From positions 15,064,986-15,128,985 of the forward strand of contig NC_079972.1 in NCBI RefSeq assembly GCF_029852145.1: a stretch of DNA of 64,000 bases, written 5' to 3'. Made by a program: the position numbers and the translations under genes. Positions within the stretch are counted from its first letter, which is position 1. The number at the start of each line of letters is the position of its first letter. The notes beneath the pieces are model-generated. The model saw only the letters and a list, made by a program, of their open reading frames with translations. It did no database searches and was not told where the DNA came from. Positions 12,913 to 25,580 of this stretch are shown here, piece after piece. This DNA is from Microplitis mediator. Lineage: Eukaryota > Arthropoda > Insecta > Hymenoptera > Braconidae.

Positions 12913-14778
12913 GAGTTTGGATGTGAGGAAATGATGATGGCGCAAGATTGGCTGTGTATATATCAAGTGAATCGGTTGAATCGAATCTGTCGCGAGTTTT
13001 CTCATCCAAGGATAACGGGCCCAGAGGAAAAAGGCTTAGGCGAGAAATGAGACACCTCTTATATGATATGCCGGCCTGTACTTATGGACATACATCAGTC
13101 GATTTATCTCTAGTTCACACTTTTAGTGTGTGTGTTGTGTGTGTTAACATTGAGACACATAGCAACCGAGGGTCTAGATATATCAGTGACGCAATTCAAC
13201 CGGCAGCAGCAACAGCAGGTGCGGCTTGATATACTTTTACATATTTTTATAAAATATATATGTATATATAAGTATGTTCTGCATATTATGAGTCAATATT
13301 TTTCCAAGTTGCTTTGATACTTGTATCTATATCCACTCGAGGTTCATAACGGACTATCTATCATTAACTCTCGGTTCTTATTCTTGGAGCAGGCATCAGC
13401 TTCACTCTGGCCCGGTGCTTGGCAAATGTGTATCGTGTTATATCCATGTATATGAGACGGTGTGGAGAAGTAAAGGCAGTAGCCTGGATTTATTACAATC
13501 GCCAGGGCGTTTTCATGTTCGGACACGCCGTACTGGATAGCAAATTTGCATCGATACGGCCTCGCGTACACGCCTCGACACGCTTCGATCCTTGTTCTCC
13601 GGGACTTAAACTCGTGTCGAGAATGGATTCGAGGCCGGAAGAGTGGATCACGTCGGGCCTCTGGCGCCGTGAATATAAATCCGCCGAGACGTCTTGGCAA
13701 AAATACACATACAGATTGCATTTATATCTTTTGTTCCTCGGATCCTACCCTTTGGATACTGGATATTATATTGCATTTTTCTTTCATGATCACATCCACT
13801 TACTTTATTTCCACATACCAGACGTATAAATCTGTTTCCACTCACCTCTTTTCTGATACACATTTTTTATATGCACTTTCATTTTTTTACTCCTTATTAT
13901 TGTTGTTATTTATTATCTACTACTGCCTCAATGAGCGCTAACATTTATAACTAGAGTAAGTATCTTGTCAGTTTATCTAGAATCATGTAAATAGAAACTT
14001 CAATTATTAACTTGTTATTTTTGTGTGAAAAAACAATAAATCTTTGGTTAACGCGCGCATTGTTTCAGCTGATACAGATATAATGGCGAGGATGATTAAT
14101 ATAATTCTTGGTAGCAGTGATTGTGGTACTCCATCAAAACTTTTTGTTTAATTCCCAAAGAAAAGACACTTGACAATAGTCCAAAGTGTGTTCATAATTG
14201 TTGTACGCACAGTAATGGCCGTTGATTTGAGAAAAAAAAGCAACAATAATGATTTAAAAATAAATAGAAGAGCGAAATTGTCTGTTTCCACGGTAGGCAT
14301 TACGCAATAGCGGTTACTGCATTAAATTTGAAACAAAAGTATTGAGTGTCTTTGCAACGGGCACCTTCTCACGTATAAATATTACAAAGAATAACGAATT
14401 GAATGAGTTTCCATGAATCTAGTTGGTAATAATTGGGTAATAACTTGTATGGTAGCAGTATAACAATCAGACGTGTTGAATGGATTGTTAAAATGTTATT
14501 TTAATTTCCGTCATGTCAGAATAAGTATAAGAGTAAGACGAATAAAGAAGAAGGTGACTCAGGTGTCTGGGATCGCTAATGGATATTTTGACGTTTCGTC
14601 TGTTCTTTTGAGTTATTTGTCTGTTTCGTTTCTTAATATATATTTATATTTCCGTGGAGTCATAACTGATAGACATGTGAGAAATTCCCGAGGTTCGCTA
14701 AGTGCATTAGCATGCATGCAACAATTTTCAGTGACCATTTTTCCACCTGATTCATGTCAAGTCGTGCACCTTACAGTT

Positions 14779-14806
14779 ACTCACCTGAAACATAAAAAAA
14801 AGAAGG
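14779..14806 (-). promoter_or_regulatory. Candidate recursive splice site 1 (minus strand)
   Basis: Read on the minus strand, this is a pyrimidine run CCCTTCTTTTTTTT, then ATGTTTCAG, then immediately GTGAGTAAC. An acceptor with a good polypyrimidine tract is fused to a near-consensus donor, with no exon between (junction between 14785 and 14784). A possible branch-point-like AATAAC lies upstream. This is the architecture of recursive splice sites (ratchet points) known from long Drosophila introns. It implies a long intron transcribed from the minus strand. Alternatively it is the acceptor of a small exon that starts GTGAGT. Confidence 0.5.
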
Positions 14807-14896
14807 GACGTTATTGGCGTAATCAAGATTTAAGAAGAATAGAGACAGTGAGAGTGCATTTAATTTAAATCAAGGACAGGTCGGGCGCGATATATA

Positions 14897-15627
14897 CTCT
14901 CTAAAACTAAATAAGTGAAAATTTCACTAATTGAAATAGTGATCTTAAAATTCACTACAAAATTAGTGATTTTGAATTAGATTCACTAATTCATTAGTGA
15001 TTCTCCGGATTCTACAATGATTACTAGTGGCGCCTCGCTTAAGGACTTTTTATTCTATCGTTGAATTATCAAATTCAGGGCAAAATTAATTACGATAATT
15101 TTTAAATACAACTGAACAGTATTAATTCAAGTAAGTTAATTAAATAAAACCTAATTTAGTTGCTAAATAATACATCTTGTTATTTTTTAATAGCTTTATA
15201 TTTTTACTCCAACTTTTTTTACCGAACCTGAATCAAAACCATCATTGACAATAGATTCAGGTTATGAGTTATAATTATGATATAAATATTTACCGTATGA
15301 AAGTAATTTTAATTGTTAATTTAGTCGATCAAGTTGCTAAAAAAATTTTATAATCAATTACAAATAATAATCATAATAATAATAATATTTTGATACAATA
15401 TTATTAGCAACGATACAATATTTTTCCAAATAAATCCTCGTCAACAAGTGAATTAGTACATTTTTGACTAATTCAATCAGTGAAATTTTCACTAATTCTA
15501 TATGTTGTTTTTTTTATTAATTCAAAAAGTGAATAGTCACTAATTCATAGTCGTATACTTTGGACAATTTAGATCAGTGAATATTCACAAGTAATTAGTG
15601 GTTTTTCACTAATTTAGTTTTAGAGAG
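14897..15627 (+). mobile_element. 731-bp TA-flanked MITE, copy A
   Basis: The ends are CTCTCTAAAACTAAAT and ATTTAGTTTTAGAGAG, flanked by TA on both sides. The subterminal regions carry many TTAGTGA/TCACTAA modules in both orientations, some forming short palindromes (for example AGTGAAAATTTCACT). The body is AT-rich with a short GC-rich island (GGCGCCTCGC) near 15030-15040. There is no coding capacity. It has exactly the same length as B, C and D without its insert. Private bases include gatcagtg near the right end and a t-for-c in the internal T tract (ttttttattaatt). Confidence 0.93.
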
Positions 15628-16048
15628 TATGTATATATTTATACTTAATTGTTAATGATATCTTTGATATATGATAGAGCATTTAATAGAGGCTGAAACA
15701 CAGCGAGGGTGTCTGGTTGTAAAATCCCGAGGACTAAACCGATAAATTATTTGTGTAGGAGAGACATTAAGAGGTCGTTAATTGCGGACGTTTAATGCGT
15801 GACTTGGATAATGTAAGTCTCTCAAAGTGTGAGACGGAGACTTTACTTACTCATGGTATGGGTGGACATGGACATGGACACATATAGAGATATAAAAGAT
15901 ACCGCGTGTCTGTATATAGTCTCAAGTGTACCCACATGTCAACACTAGAATCCTCCCCGAGATTTATATTACCATGTTGGTGATGAAATTTAATTCGTTT
16001 TCTACGGAGCTTCATCATCTCCTCTGATGTCTTTGGTACCCACTTTTT

Positions 16049-16072
16049 CAACAACAACAACAACAACAACAA
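16049..16072 (+). repeat. (CAA)n microsatellite
   Basis: Eight uninterrupted CAA units. Confidence 0.9.
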
Positions 16073-16269
16073 AGAGACAACGAATCGACAAACTAGACAT
16101 ACGACATCGCAAACAGAAAAGTAATGTAAAGGAAGTTAGAGAGCGGAGATGGAGAAGCGAGTAAGTTCGTCGACCGCGTTTATATGCCTTTTACAAGACA
16201 ACCTTCGTGGCTTCTTGGCGAGCCAACCGGGAGCCACACTTACGCGTTAATGCCGTAACGACGGGATGC

Positions 16270-16350
16270 CTTCTTCGCCTTTTCCTTCTTTCTTTATTTA
16301 ACTCTTCTCTTCTCTGGTTCTCTTCTCTTGTCTTGTCTTGGCTTGTCTTA
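16270..16350 (+). repeat. Polypyrimidine CTTCT/GTCTT tract
   Basis: C/T-rich words with a terminal (TTGTC) pentamer run. Confidence 0.65.
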
Positions 16351-19300
16351 TAAGTATACATACATTGTACACATTACTTTAACACACAATAGTTGTCTCT
16401 ATATGTATCCACCAGAGTTCTTATTGTACGTAGACTTGAGGCTGACTTGAGTGTTGTGTCCTGCTGTGGTCATTTGCAACATACATCACACATGTGTGTA
16501 CACAGGACACATCGGGCTTTTGTCATCCAGTGAGACAATACCGATATGTACAATCTTGTTCTTTATCTTTCATTATATTTATTTACTCTTGTCTGGTAGA
16601 AGACATCGAGACAAGGAGACTCCAGCTAACCATCTTGTGGCCTAGAAAAACGCTTACTTTACTTTATATTGTTTTATTTTTACCCAGCTAACATGACACG
16701 TGTATTATATTATGTTACGTGCATTGAGCAGTGGGAAATTAAGAAGACGTTGAGAAAAAATAATAATAAAAAAAAGGCAAGCAAGAAATAAAACCGAGTG
16801 AGATTCAGTAGTCGAAAACAATCCGGTTTACGTTTAGACTCTTCCCGGGTGAAAGGACCGGAAGGTAACGGTGGACGGTACTTTTTTTTCCACTCCCATA
16901 ACGTCCCTGACCCGTGTTAGAGCTCCACATGAGAATATTTATTTATATATATATAGATAAATATATGTGAGTGTCTATGAACAGGCTCTCATTCCTCCTT
17001 TTTCTCCGGAAACTTAAATGAGACCGGAAACCCACCTGTGATTATTTAATTAACACTGACTGCACTGACTGTACTGAGAGTTTATATATTTATTGAATAT
17101 ATTTTTAAAAAAATATTTTTCTTATAAAAAAAACAAAGTAATAAAATAAATTTATTGTATTTTATAGATTTGAAATGAGATATAAATAAAAGCGGGTTAT
17201 TTTTATTTTCGAAATGAATTTTTTTTAACGACTTGAAAACATCCAGAGTCGTAAAAAAATTTTTTTTAAGTATTTTGATAAATGTTTATTGGACTGGAAC
17301 AACTATTTAGAGGTGTTTGGGTGTCTATTGTATAGATTTTATGAAAAGATCAAGTAGGCGGTGCAGAGAAATAAATTAACCTCTCGAAAGGCATTTGAAT
17401 GGAAAAATCTAAATAGTTTATGCTTTGATTTTGAAATATATTCAAAAGGCCATGTAGGAATTCAGAAGCACCTGACGACGAGCCAGGCTTCTAAATATAT
17501 GTTTATAATATAAATTAAAAAAGGCGTTGAAAACTAAAAGGCAGAAAAATAAATTGCTTACTCTCGGCTTCGTTTGTGTTATTTATGCAAAGCAACAAAA
17601 GTAACGTTAAAAAAATAACAGTAACGGGTAAAACGAACTGAAGAATGTGATGATCGTACTGAATTCGAACACATGTAAGGTATCAGACTTGGTGTCTTAT
17701 GAATCCGAGCAAGTGTCCACGGGATTTAATATTATATATCTACGTAAATCATCACTAGATTGCACAATTTCAATATCCAACTCCGATCAACTCCCTGCGC
17801 ATCAATATGTATTTTTAAAAAACATTTCAATTTCCTCCGCGGATTTCTCAGGTGCGCGAAAAAGGAAAAAAATGATATAATAAAAAAATAAATAAGATCG
17901 CGATCGATTTCTGACGATCAAGGGCGTGATTACGAGGCACTCGAGTGTGCCGGAAGCTCTGGAGATCGACTTTCGCTTTATTCGCATCCATTATTTTCCT
18001 TGTTCTTTTATTTTTCCTTTCTTCCTTTCCTTCTTTATTTTATTTTCATTTTTTACTCGACGGACCAAGTGGCTGGATATAAGGCTACTCGTTTACCCGT
18101 GGGCAGAACCTAATGCCAGGTTCTCTTGCTCCGAACCTCTATCGCGAGTGGTAGATATATCAAAGGGGGGGAATGTTACATTAGCTGGGTTCTATACACA
18201 CTTTCCTATTAGTGTAGCCGTTCTTTGTATATATATATAAATAAATATATATGTATGTATTGGTCGGTGGTTGTAACTATAAGCTTAAGATGCCTCGTCA
18301 CGCGATACATCACTAACCCATTTAATCATCGGCCATAATTTTCAGTAGCCAAAACGAGTTTTAAGGGAGCAGTGGTTGTATGTAACAGGTAGACACTCTA
18401 ATAAATTAACACGCTGTGGGTTATATTTATATTGGTTACATTATGCTTTTAATAAATTTACTAGCCTCGAGTTGAGCAACATGTGTATATGAAAATATTT
18501 ATATAAACAAGTAAAAGTAGCCGGTGAGGTGATCGCGGGAATCACAGAATTCCATCTCAGCTTATGCTCGAGAAGCAAAATGAAGTAAAGGAGGATTTTA
18601 AAAATAATAAAATAAATCTATAGAAAAAAGATTGAAAGTACCCGACGTTAGAAAGAGAAAGATATTAAGTTTACTGGTTACTTGTGCATGTGTATGTACG
18701 AGTTCTGCATATACGAGTTTATGATTTATCGGCGTCCTCGACGACGGCAGAAATTCCAAAGCTATTTTTCCTATCGGATCGAGAGCCGGGAGAGGAGATA
18801 CAGCCAGATATTAAGACACGCGAGAGAGATGCTGGTTTAGCTTGGGGCTAGATGTTGCCTACACTGGTATTGCCTCTGTAGAATTTTTAAATTTCCATCA
18901 CGACGTGGATTATAAAGTAAAAAATTTTTATTTTTAAAAAAGAGTAAAAATTTTCAGCATGATTTGCTGCTGTGAATAATTTTATTTAACGCTGATGTGT
19001 ATGGAGTGTCACGTGGATTTCGTGATCGAAAAACAGCCCGAAGGAGCAAAAGAGTTTCTCAGTGTGCCGGCCTCGACCTTCCAAGGCCACGTAGCCGGGC
19101 CGGACCAGTCGCCGGATGAATCACGGATTCGTCGCGAGCATGAAACCCCGATTTAGTTCGTCTTCACTCTTCTTCATCTTCTTTAAATCTTGCTCTTCTT
19201 GTTTTTTGCTCCACAGCACAACCCGTCTGTCCCTCATCTCGTAATCTTAAAGCGCTTCTGGAGTAAGTCCCAGTTTTTAAATCGCGTGCACACTGTCCAT

Positions 19301-21613
19301 ACCTCGTATAAAAAATAATAATAAAGATGTTCAATGTGGAGAAAATGAAAGAGCATCATCATCACCGAACGCCCCAATATATATTTTTCCATGGATATTT
19401 TTAACCAATAATAATTTACATGGAAATCTGCCAACACTCAGATGCATCTTTTCAGGCTTTAAAAAATGAAAAAGGTACAAGCAATAATAATAAAAAAAAA
19501 AAAAAATTAAGGAATGTATCCCTCAAATTTTCGTGATGCTCCAGGCGTCGTATTCAACCGCATAATTCCATTTATTTTTTTTCCAACGGCCTTCGGGTAG
19601 CCGAAGGTCGATCTCTCTGTTTCATTTCACGGTTGTTTCCTCTTTCTCTTGCCCCAAAGGATCTCCGGACAGGATCTACACTCTGACCATATGGTGTGTG
19701 TAAGCTGAGTTTTATTTCATCTCATACTACATCCCACTTCTCTTTCACTCCTTTTTCTTATTTTTATTCTTCCTCTTCCACTCTTTTCTCCTGTTGGTCT
19801 TATTCGTCTCATTTTATTGCTGCTCCTCTCTCATTCCTCTTATTTATTCCTCTTGTTCCTTTTCTTGTACGTATGTTGTTCCTCAGCACTCTTTCTTTAT
19901 ACTATATAATAGTATACCCCTTAGTATAGTATTATATACTCTCCTCGCGCCATTCTACGACCTTTAACTCGCTGGACCTGAAGGTCGGGCCCCTCCCTCG
20001 ACCTTTCTCTCATTCGTCGTGATCTCTTATCGTGCCGGGTGATGAATAGACTCATGGGGTTCGTAAGATTTTACGCTGGATACATTAAATACCATTTTAT
20101 TTTTTATCTTTATCTTTATTTTTATTTCTATTCCTATTTATACTAAAACATCTAGCTCTCTATCTGCTTCTATCTCTGCTTATACGTCTACCGGTATTTT
20201 ATTTTTTTTACAATTAATTAAGAGTAATAAAAAATAATTAGGAGCTCGAGATAAATAAAATACTGTAAAGAAAGAAAATAAAAAAATTCCGGTTTATAGT
20301 TAATTATGACTTTCCGTATTGGCGCCAACACAAGTGCCGCGGTTTTGAAGGACACTTGTACGTTCTCTATCACTGCGGGAGTCGCGAGAGTCACCCGTTG
20401 CGCAAAAACCATTTCTTTTTATCTTTTTCTACCCAACATACTCCATATACTTGTGCTTCTGTTACTGTTAGTGTATATAATATAATACCTACAACTGTAG
20501 TGTTGTATAAAAGTACACATTGCGAAACTATCATCTGAGAGGAACTTTGATATCGTGGGAAAACAGCCGATCCATACACAAGAACACCGATAATCGGGTG
20601 ACATTGTTGAGATTATTGCATTTATATTAGATCTGTTATAACCTATACATATATATATGTATACAAGTGATGTCATGGGAAAAATTTTATGTATTCCTGT
20701 CAGTATTTGCCCGGAAAACGAGTCTCTAAGACAACATTTAATATTTTTTTCGAATGTTTTACTTTTAAAATTCTAAAAAAAATAAATATATATGAAAGTA
20801 CGTATTAATTTATAACTCAATGAGTTTATTACTGTAATATACTTCATATTATTTTTCTTTATTACAATAATTTAAATTTTTCCATATCCCGTACTTATAA
20901 ATTACCGTATTTTAAAGATTTACTAGTTTATTTATTTAATAAGTACGAGATTTAATTTAGTAGATGCACTTAACGAAAGAGTAAAAAAATAAATATGTAA
21001 ACAAGTAGCTAAGTAAATTATTAAATAAAAATAAAATAAAGTAATTACCGACAAAATTAACTACTATGTAATCGACATAAAATATTAAAAGTTATTTTCC
21101 GTAGATTATCAGCTGGATGTTAACGAGGATAAAAATGATAATCTAGTGTATTAAGACTGGGACAAAGATCGAGATGACGACGCCGATGGTAATTAATAAT
21201 CCGTATATAGTTATTACGGATATATGTTATTGTTTATAAGTGTGTGACACATCGCGACTCACTACTCGACCTTCGAGGATTCTCAACGGTATTTGTGATT
21301 GCAAAATTCATTCCGCATGCATGCGTTCGTTTTTACTCATGTATATATGTACTATTTATATAACTTTTACATATGTATGTGCTATTTTTTTATCGTACGT
21401 TTATGTAATATAATATTATACGTATCTTAATCTCGGTAGATAGTAATACAGTAATAAGATCGATTGGACAAGATTATTTACTTGTTGTAAAATAAATAAG
21501 TAAATAATTATAAACAGTAGTGCAGTAGTTTAAATATATGAGGTCTAATAAAGACTTAAAGCTAGAGTCTGTTGACGGCTGTCTGAATCTGGAACCCGAT
21601 TTAAATGCAATAA

Positions 21614-21836
21614 GAAAATTTTTATGATAGTAAAGTTAGCAGACATTTGAAATTAAAAAAAATTTTTTTTGACAGATAAATAATGAAAAAAAAAAATTTC
21701 TAAAAAAATGCACATGTCGGAAATTTAATAAACTATATGTGCAATGTTTCAAAATATTTTTTGTATTATTTATTTTTTTGTTAAAAAAAATCAAAAAATT
21801 TTTAAATGTCTGCTAACTTTATTGTCATAAATTTTT
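21614..21836. repeat. Small inverted-repeat unit 1 (about 223 bp)
   Basis: The left end reads AAAATTTTTATGATAGTAAAGT then TAGCAGACAT. The right end is the inverted complement, with TGTCTGCTAACTTTATTGTC then ATAAATTTTT. The middle contains AAAATGCACATGT and ATATGTGCAATGTTT. A diverged copy lies at 22008-22232. It is probably a small MITE or a decayed fragment of one. Confidence 0.7.
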
Positions 21837-22007
21837 ACCCAGTTTACAGACGAAAATAATTGTAGTATTTTTTTTTTGTAGCAATAATCGACGGAAAAAA
21901 ACTAAGTATTGTGAGTAATACCATTAAATAGTGAATTTTCATCAGGAAAATAATCATGATCTAACTAGAATCATTAGTACACAGAAAAAAAAAGATTTTT
22001 CGGCGCG

Positions 22008-22232
22008 AAAAAATTTTATGATCCTGAAGTTAGCAGACAATTAAAAATTTTCGGATTTTTTTTTTTAACAATTTGAATTAAAAAAAAAAAACTAAAAAAA
22101 ATGCACATGTAGAATATGAAAAAAACTATAGGTGCAATTTTTTAAAATATTTTTTTTTTTATAACTTATTGCTTCTAAAAAAAATTCAAAAATTATTGGA
22201 CGTTGACCAGCTTGAGTATCATAAAAATTTTT
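22008..22232. repeat. Small inverted-repeat unit 2 (about 225 bp)
   Basis: Same layout as 21614-21836: left AAAAATTTTATGATCCTGAAG then TTAGCAGACA, middle AAAATGCACATGT and ATAGGTGCAATTTT, right end ATAAAAATTTTT. The right arm has drifted (GGACGTTGACCAGCTTGAG against GTCTGCTAACTTTA). The two units repeat in direct orientation about 394 bp apart. Confidence 0.65.
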
Positions 22233-22480
22233 GTTGTAGTGGAATATGAAATTCAAAAAATTGATATTGATCTGAGATTCCAGCTGGAAAATTGTAACAT
22301 GTCAGGTTTTATAAAAAAAAAATAAAGTTCTGTTGACCAATAAGTGAATTAAGTCGAAAAATGTTTGGTGTCGAGGCCAAAAAAAATAATAATGTCGTAA
22401 GCTTTTACGCAGCAATTGTCGTCGTGGTGGTAGTGTGTTGTCTTGGTAGTCGGATTAAGATTGACTCACCTCAATATATT

Positions 22481-22512
22481 TATATATATATATATATATA
22501 TACATATATATA
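22481..22512 (+). repeat. (TA)n microsatellite
   Basis: About 15 AT units with one C interruption, directly followed by a (GA)n run. Confidence 0.9.
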
Positions 22513-22513
22513 C

Positions 22514-22546
<33 letters not shown>
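22514..22546 (+). repeat. (AG)n microsatellite
   Basis: GA dinucleotide run with one AAA interruption. It creates the artificial REREREREK-type open frame across this region. Confidence 0.9.
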
Positions 22547-24418
22547 ACAAAACTACTTGGTTGACGTAACAAACACGTCTGTCGTTATACCATTTATAGG
22601 AAAAATAATATTTACTGTCATGATGACAAGTATTACAGCATTGAAGTCTGTCTTAACGAACCCCAGTCATAATGATCCCCTGGAGACTAAAATGATAATG
22701 ACACATATATCGGACGATTGGATGTCGCTCGAGGCGATGCAAAGATTTATCAAACCGATTGTCAGATCGGAGCGTCCCATTGCTGCTGGAGTGGAGCAAA
22801 CAACTATAGTTTAGTAGAGAAAAGAAGAGAATAAAAGAGAATGAGCATCAGCCAGTGGTATAATATTATATAGAAGAGGAACAAGAAGATCTAGAAGAAG
22901 AAGAGATCGACTTTATTCGCGTCTCTCGGGAATACCGTGCGATCCGGCGTCCCGTTTTATGCCCAATACAACAAAACTGGAAACTTGGTATATACTATAT
23001 AGTATATAGTATATAACATAATACGCGACGAGACGATGAACGCGAACGCGAACGCGACGACGTTAAATGTACAAGTCGCGAGATAGTTTCTTCCGCAAGA
23101 AGAGTGGCTTCTTCAAAGAGCTTTTCCCAGAACGCGCAACTACTACTCAAGTCTTACCTCCAAGTAGCTCCTCAGTACCAACAGACCGTTAGAGTTATTA
23201 CGGGCAGCACAACAATCAGCGTGTCTTGTTGACGTTTCGAGACTGTCTTTTAGCTAGTCGTTGCTTCTTACTTACTTCTCAATCATAAATACCTCCACTA
23301 TTTATTTTATTTCGTTTTATTAAACTTTTTTTTCCCCATTACTAGTAATTTATAATTTGAAATTTTTTTAAAAATAAATAAATTTACTGTTACATGGAAA
23401 GGACTCTGTTTATCGGTAGTTAATTATTACCTAATAAAACCGTAAATAACATTTAACGTTAATAAAATTATTGCGTAATTAAATGTGTTATTTTAAAATT
23501 TAACTATTTGCCCTTTTCACTTGCAATTGCGCGGACGTCGACAAATTAGTTGACCGTAAATTTATATTTTCTCATAAGTTTGAATTATATATATATATAT
23601 AAATAGTTTTGATAAAAATAATAATCGGGTGAGTTGTTGATTAATGTAATAAGTGGTGGTCGCGTTAGCATGAGCAAATGCACACAGGTAGTACACACTG
23701 AGTACACGGTGTTGAAGCCGGTGAAAGTTTTATCGTGTTGAAATGAGAGCCGAGAGGAGAGACGTGAGGACGCTGGCTGGCTGGTTGCTGGTTGCTGGTG
23801 ATGGGTATGGTCGTGCCGCCTCTTTTCCAACCTTACCCTCGACTCCACCAGCATCGCCCAGAACAACCTGCTGTTATGTTCCGATTCCGTCTGTTTTCTG
23901 TTGCGTCACACACAACACCGACGAGGAACCCACCGACGAAATCTCGTAGCTTTCACAAGCCCAATAATGTTGATGCTGATGTTTATGCTGTTCTCGGAGC
24001 GAGCGAGCGGACAAAGTGCGTCAGAAGATAAATATATCAAGGAGATTACGCGCGTGATATATAATACCCGGTGATGTATGAGTACATGGGTGTGGGTATG
24101 TTATATTGGACGATCGTGTTGGAGATTACGCGGTACCTAACCCGTCAATTCCCAAAGATTTTTCCGTCACGAGTGAACGTCTGCGCCGGTTTGAACGTGA
24201 TAATTGCGCGTACGCCGTGAATTACGTAAGGGGCGTCTGCGAATGTAAATTGGAAGCCACCAGGAATCGGTTGGTTGCTGCACCCTCTGTGTAGTTGATC
24301 GTTATCCCAAGCCGGCAGTTTATTCCCACGGCTCGTTAGGGTCCGAGAGAGCGTCGACGATCTACTACTCTCTTCTCTCTTGTGTATCTACAGAGTACAC
24401 TAGCAGAGTGTTTGTTGT

Positions 24419-24443
24419 ATATATATATATATAGATATATATG
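24419..24443 (+). repeat. (AT)n microsatellite
   Basis: AT run interrupted by one GAT. Confidence 0.85.
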
Positions 24444-25004
24444 TAGACTTTAGAAGAGGCAGGTGATTTCACTGCAGACTCATGTGTATATTCTTTGGAG
24501 GGCGGCTGAAGAGACCGGTCCAGGCTTGGTGGATCCTCGGGGGAAGATGAGGAGCTTGAATACCTTCCATAGATGCTCTGAGGAGCAGGCTCTCGTTTTT
24601 TTCCCTCCTTTATTTTTTTTCAAAGCCTCGTACTATTTACGAGTATCTCGGAGCCCGAGAATTCGGGAACGGAGTGTAGAGAACAAGCAGCAGCAACAAC
24701 ACACCAGAGTAGTTTATATACGATGAATACACCCAACTCCTCTGTTAATACCTTAAAGCAGTCGTTTTATTTATATTTTTACGACTTTTCATTTTTTATA
24801 GATCTCTCCGGCAGATCTACGCGAGGCAGAGGCACGCTGGCGGCGGCAGAGATCAGGACAGCTCGAGAAATTCTAGCGAGATGCTTTGGAGAATACGATT
24901 GAAAATGAGGCTATCCGCTACACGACGCATCGGGACTCTGATTTCCATTCGTTAGTGTATATAATTAGCTTCGACTTGAGAGCGCCGACTCACCGTGATA
25001 TAGC

Positions 25005-25042
<38 letters not shown>
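25005..25042 (+). repeat. (TTA)n microsatellite
   Basis: About 12 uninterrupted TTA units. Confidence 0.92.
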
Positions 25043-25580
25043 TTCATTATTATTAAGCGCTTCATGAGAATTCCGTGTCTCAATTAACGCCCGCGACGGC
25101 ATCGCCATCGGTAATTGGTGTCCAGCGCAAAAGTTATTAATAAAACTCTGGCGTTAAATTATTTTTAGCACCGAGATGTGATATTTATGCACTTAAAAGC
25201 ATACAACAGTTGTTGTGCATGTACATAAATATATTTAGATTGAGGTTTTATTTATAAAGCGGTGGTTATGGTTATCATTATTATTATTATAATGGATGCT
25301 ACTAAAATATATCGATGGACAGGGCGTGTCACCGCAGGAAACAAGTGTCCATTCATTATCAAGTGGTGAACGATGCGGCACTCCGTTACATCCAAGTACC
25401 AGGTGTCTGCATCCCATCCTAACTTGATGATGACTTGAAAGGAACCGAGATCGCGTGTCGAGAGATGGTGCCGAACTCGCCGGAACGGGGCCAGGTTTCC
25501 TTACATTTTTACCACCAATACCGATATGGATTCTCAAAACCGCGTGTTCGCAAGAGCGCTCATTCCCCATTCACCATCAG

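Larger units (their letters stand above)
3973..14778. other. Long noncoding stretch without recognised genes
   Basis: I found no coding exon or RNA gene in this 10.8 kb. Blocks of more balanced composition (4440-4860, 5600-5830, 6700-7300, 13340-13720) alternate with AT-rich DNA. Short open frames occur but none has recognisable domains. Simple repeats, a CGAGT-type degenerate repeat and a short duplicated segment are listed separately. The balanced blocks could be conserved regulatory DNA or lineage-specific exons. Nothing in the sequence decides this. Confidence 0.5.
15628..21613. other. Noncoding stretch without recognised genes
   Basis: No gene is recognised. It holds a (CAA)n run (16049-16072), a polypyrimidine tract (16270-16350), AT-rich DNA at 17090-17300, a pyrimidine-rich block at 19690-19880, and a small hairpin GGCCTTCGG-GTA-GCCGAAGGTC at about 19589-19610. 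Short open frames (for example 17926-18240) are T-rich and unconvincing. Confidence 0.5.
22233..25580. other. Noncoding stretch without recognised genes
   Basis: No gene is recognised. It contains adjacent (TA)n and (GA)n microsatellites, a palindromic TATACTATATAGTATA cluster with a CGAACG hexamer run, and more balanced blocks at 23700-24350 and 24480-24950 with short open frames. A triplet microsatellite lies at 25005-25042. The block 25380-25580 lies immediately downstream (minus strand) of the second candidate recursive splice site and could hold a short regulatory exon. I see no clear second donor. Confidence 0.5.

Noticed and set aside
13838..13850. Minus-strand AAAAGAG followed by GTGAGT
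   Set aside because: The upstream sequence is purine-rich. It could be an ordinary donor, but no supported exon ends there.
22460..22472. Minus-strand GAG followed by GTGAGT
   Set aside because: It has a strong donor half but no pyrimidine tract upstream (AT microsatellite), so it is not a juxtaposed acceptor.
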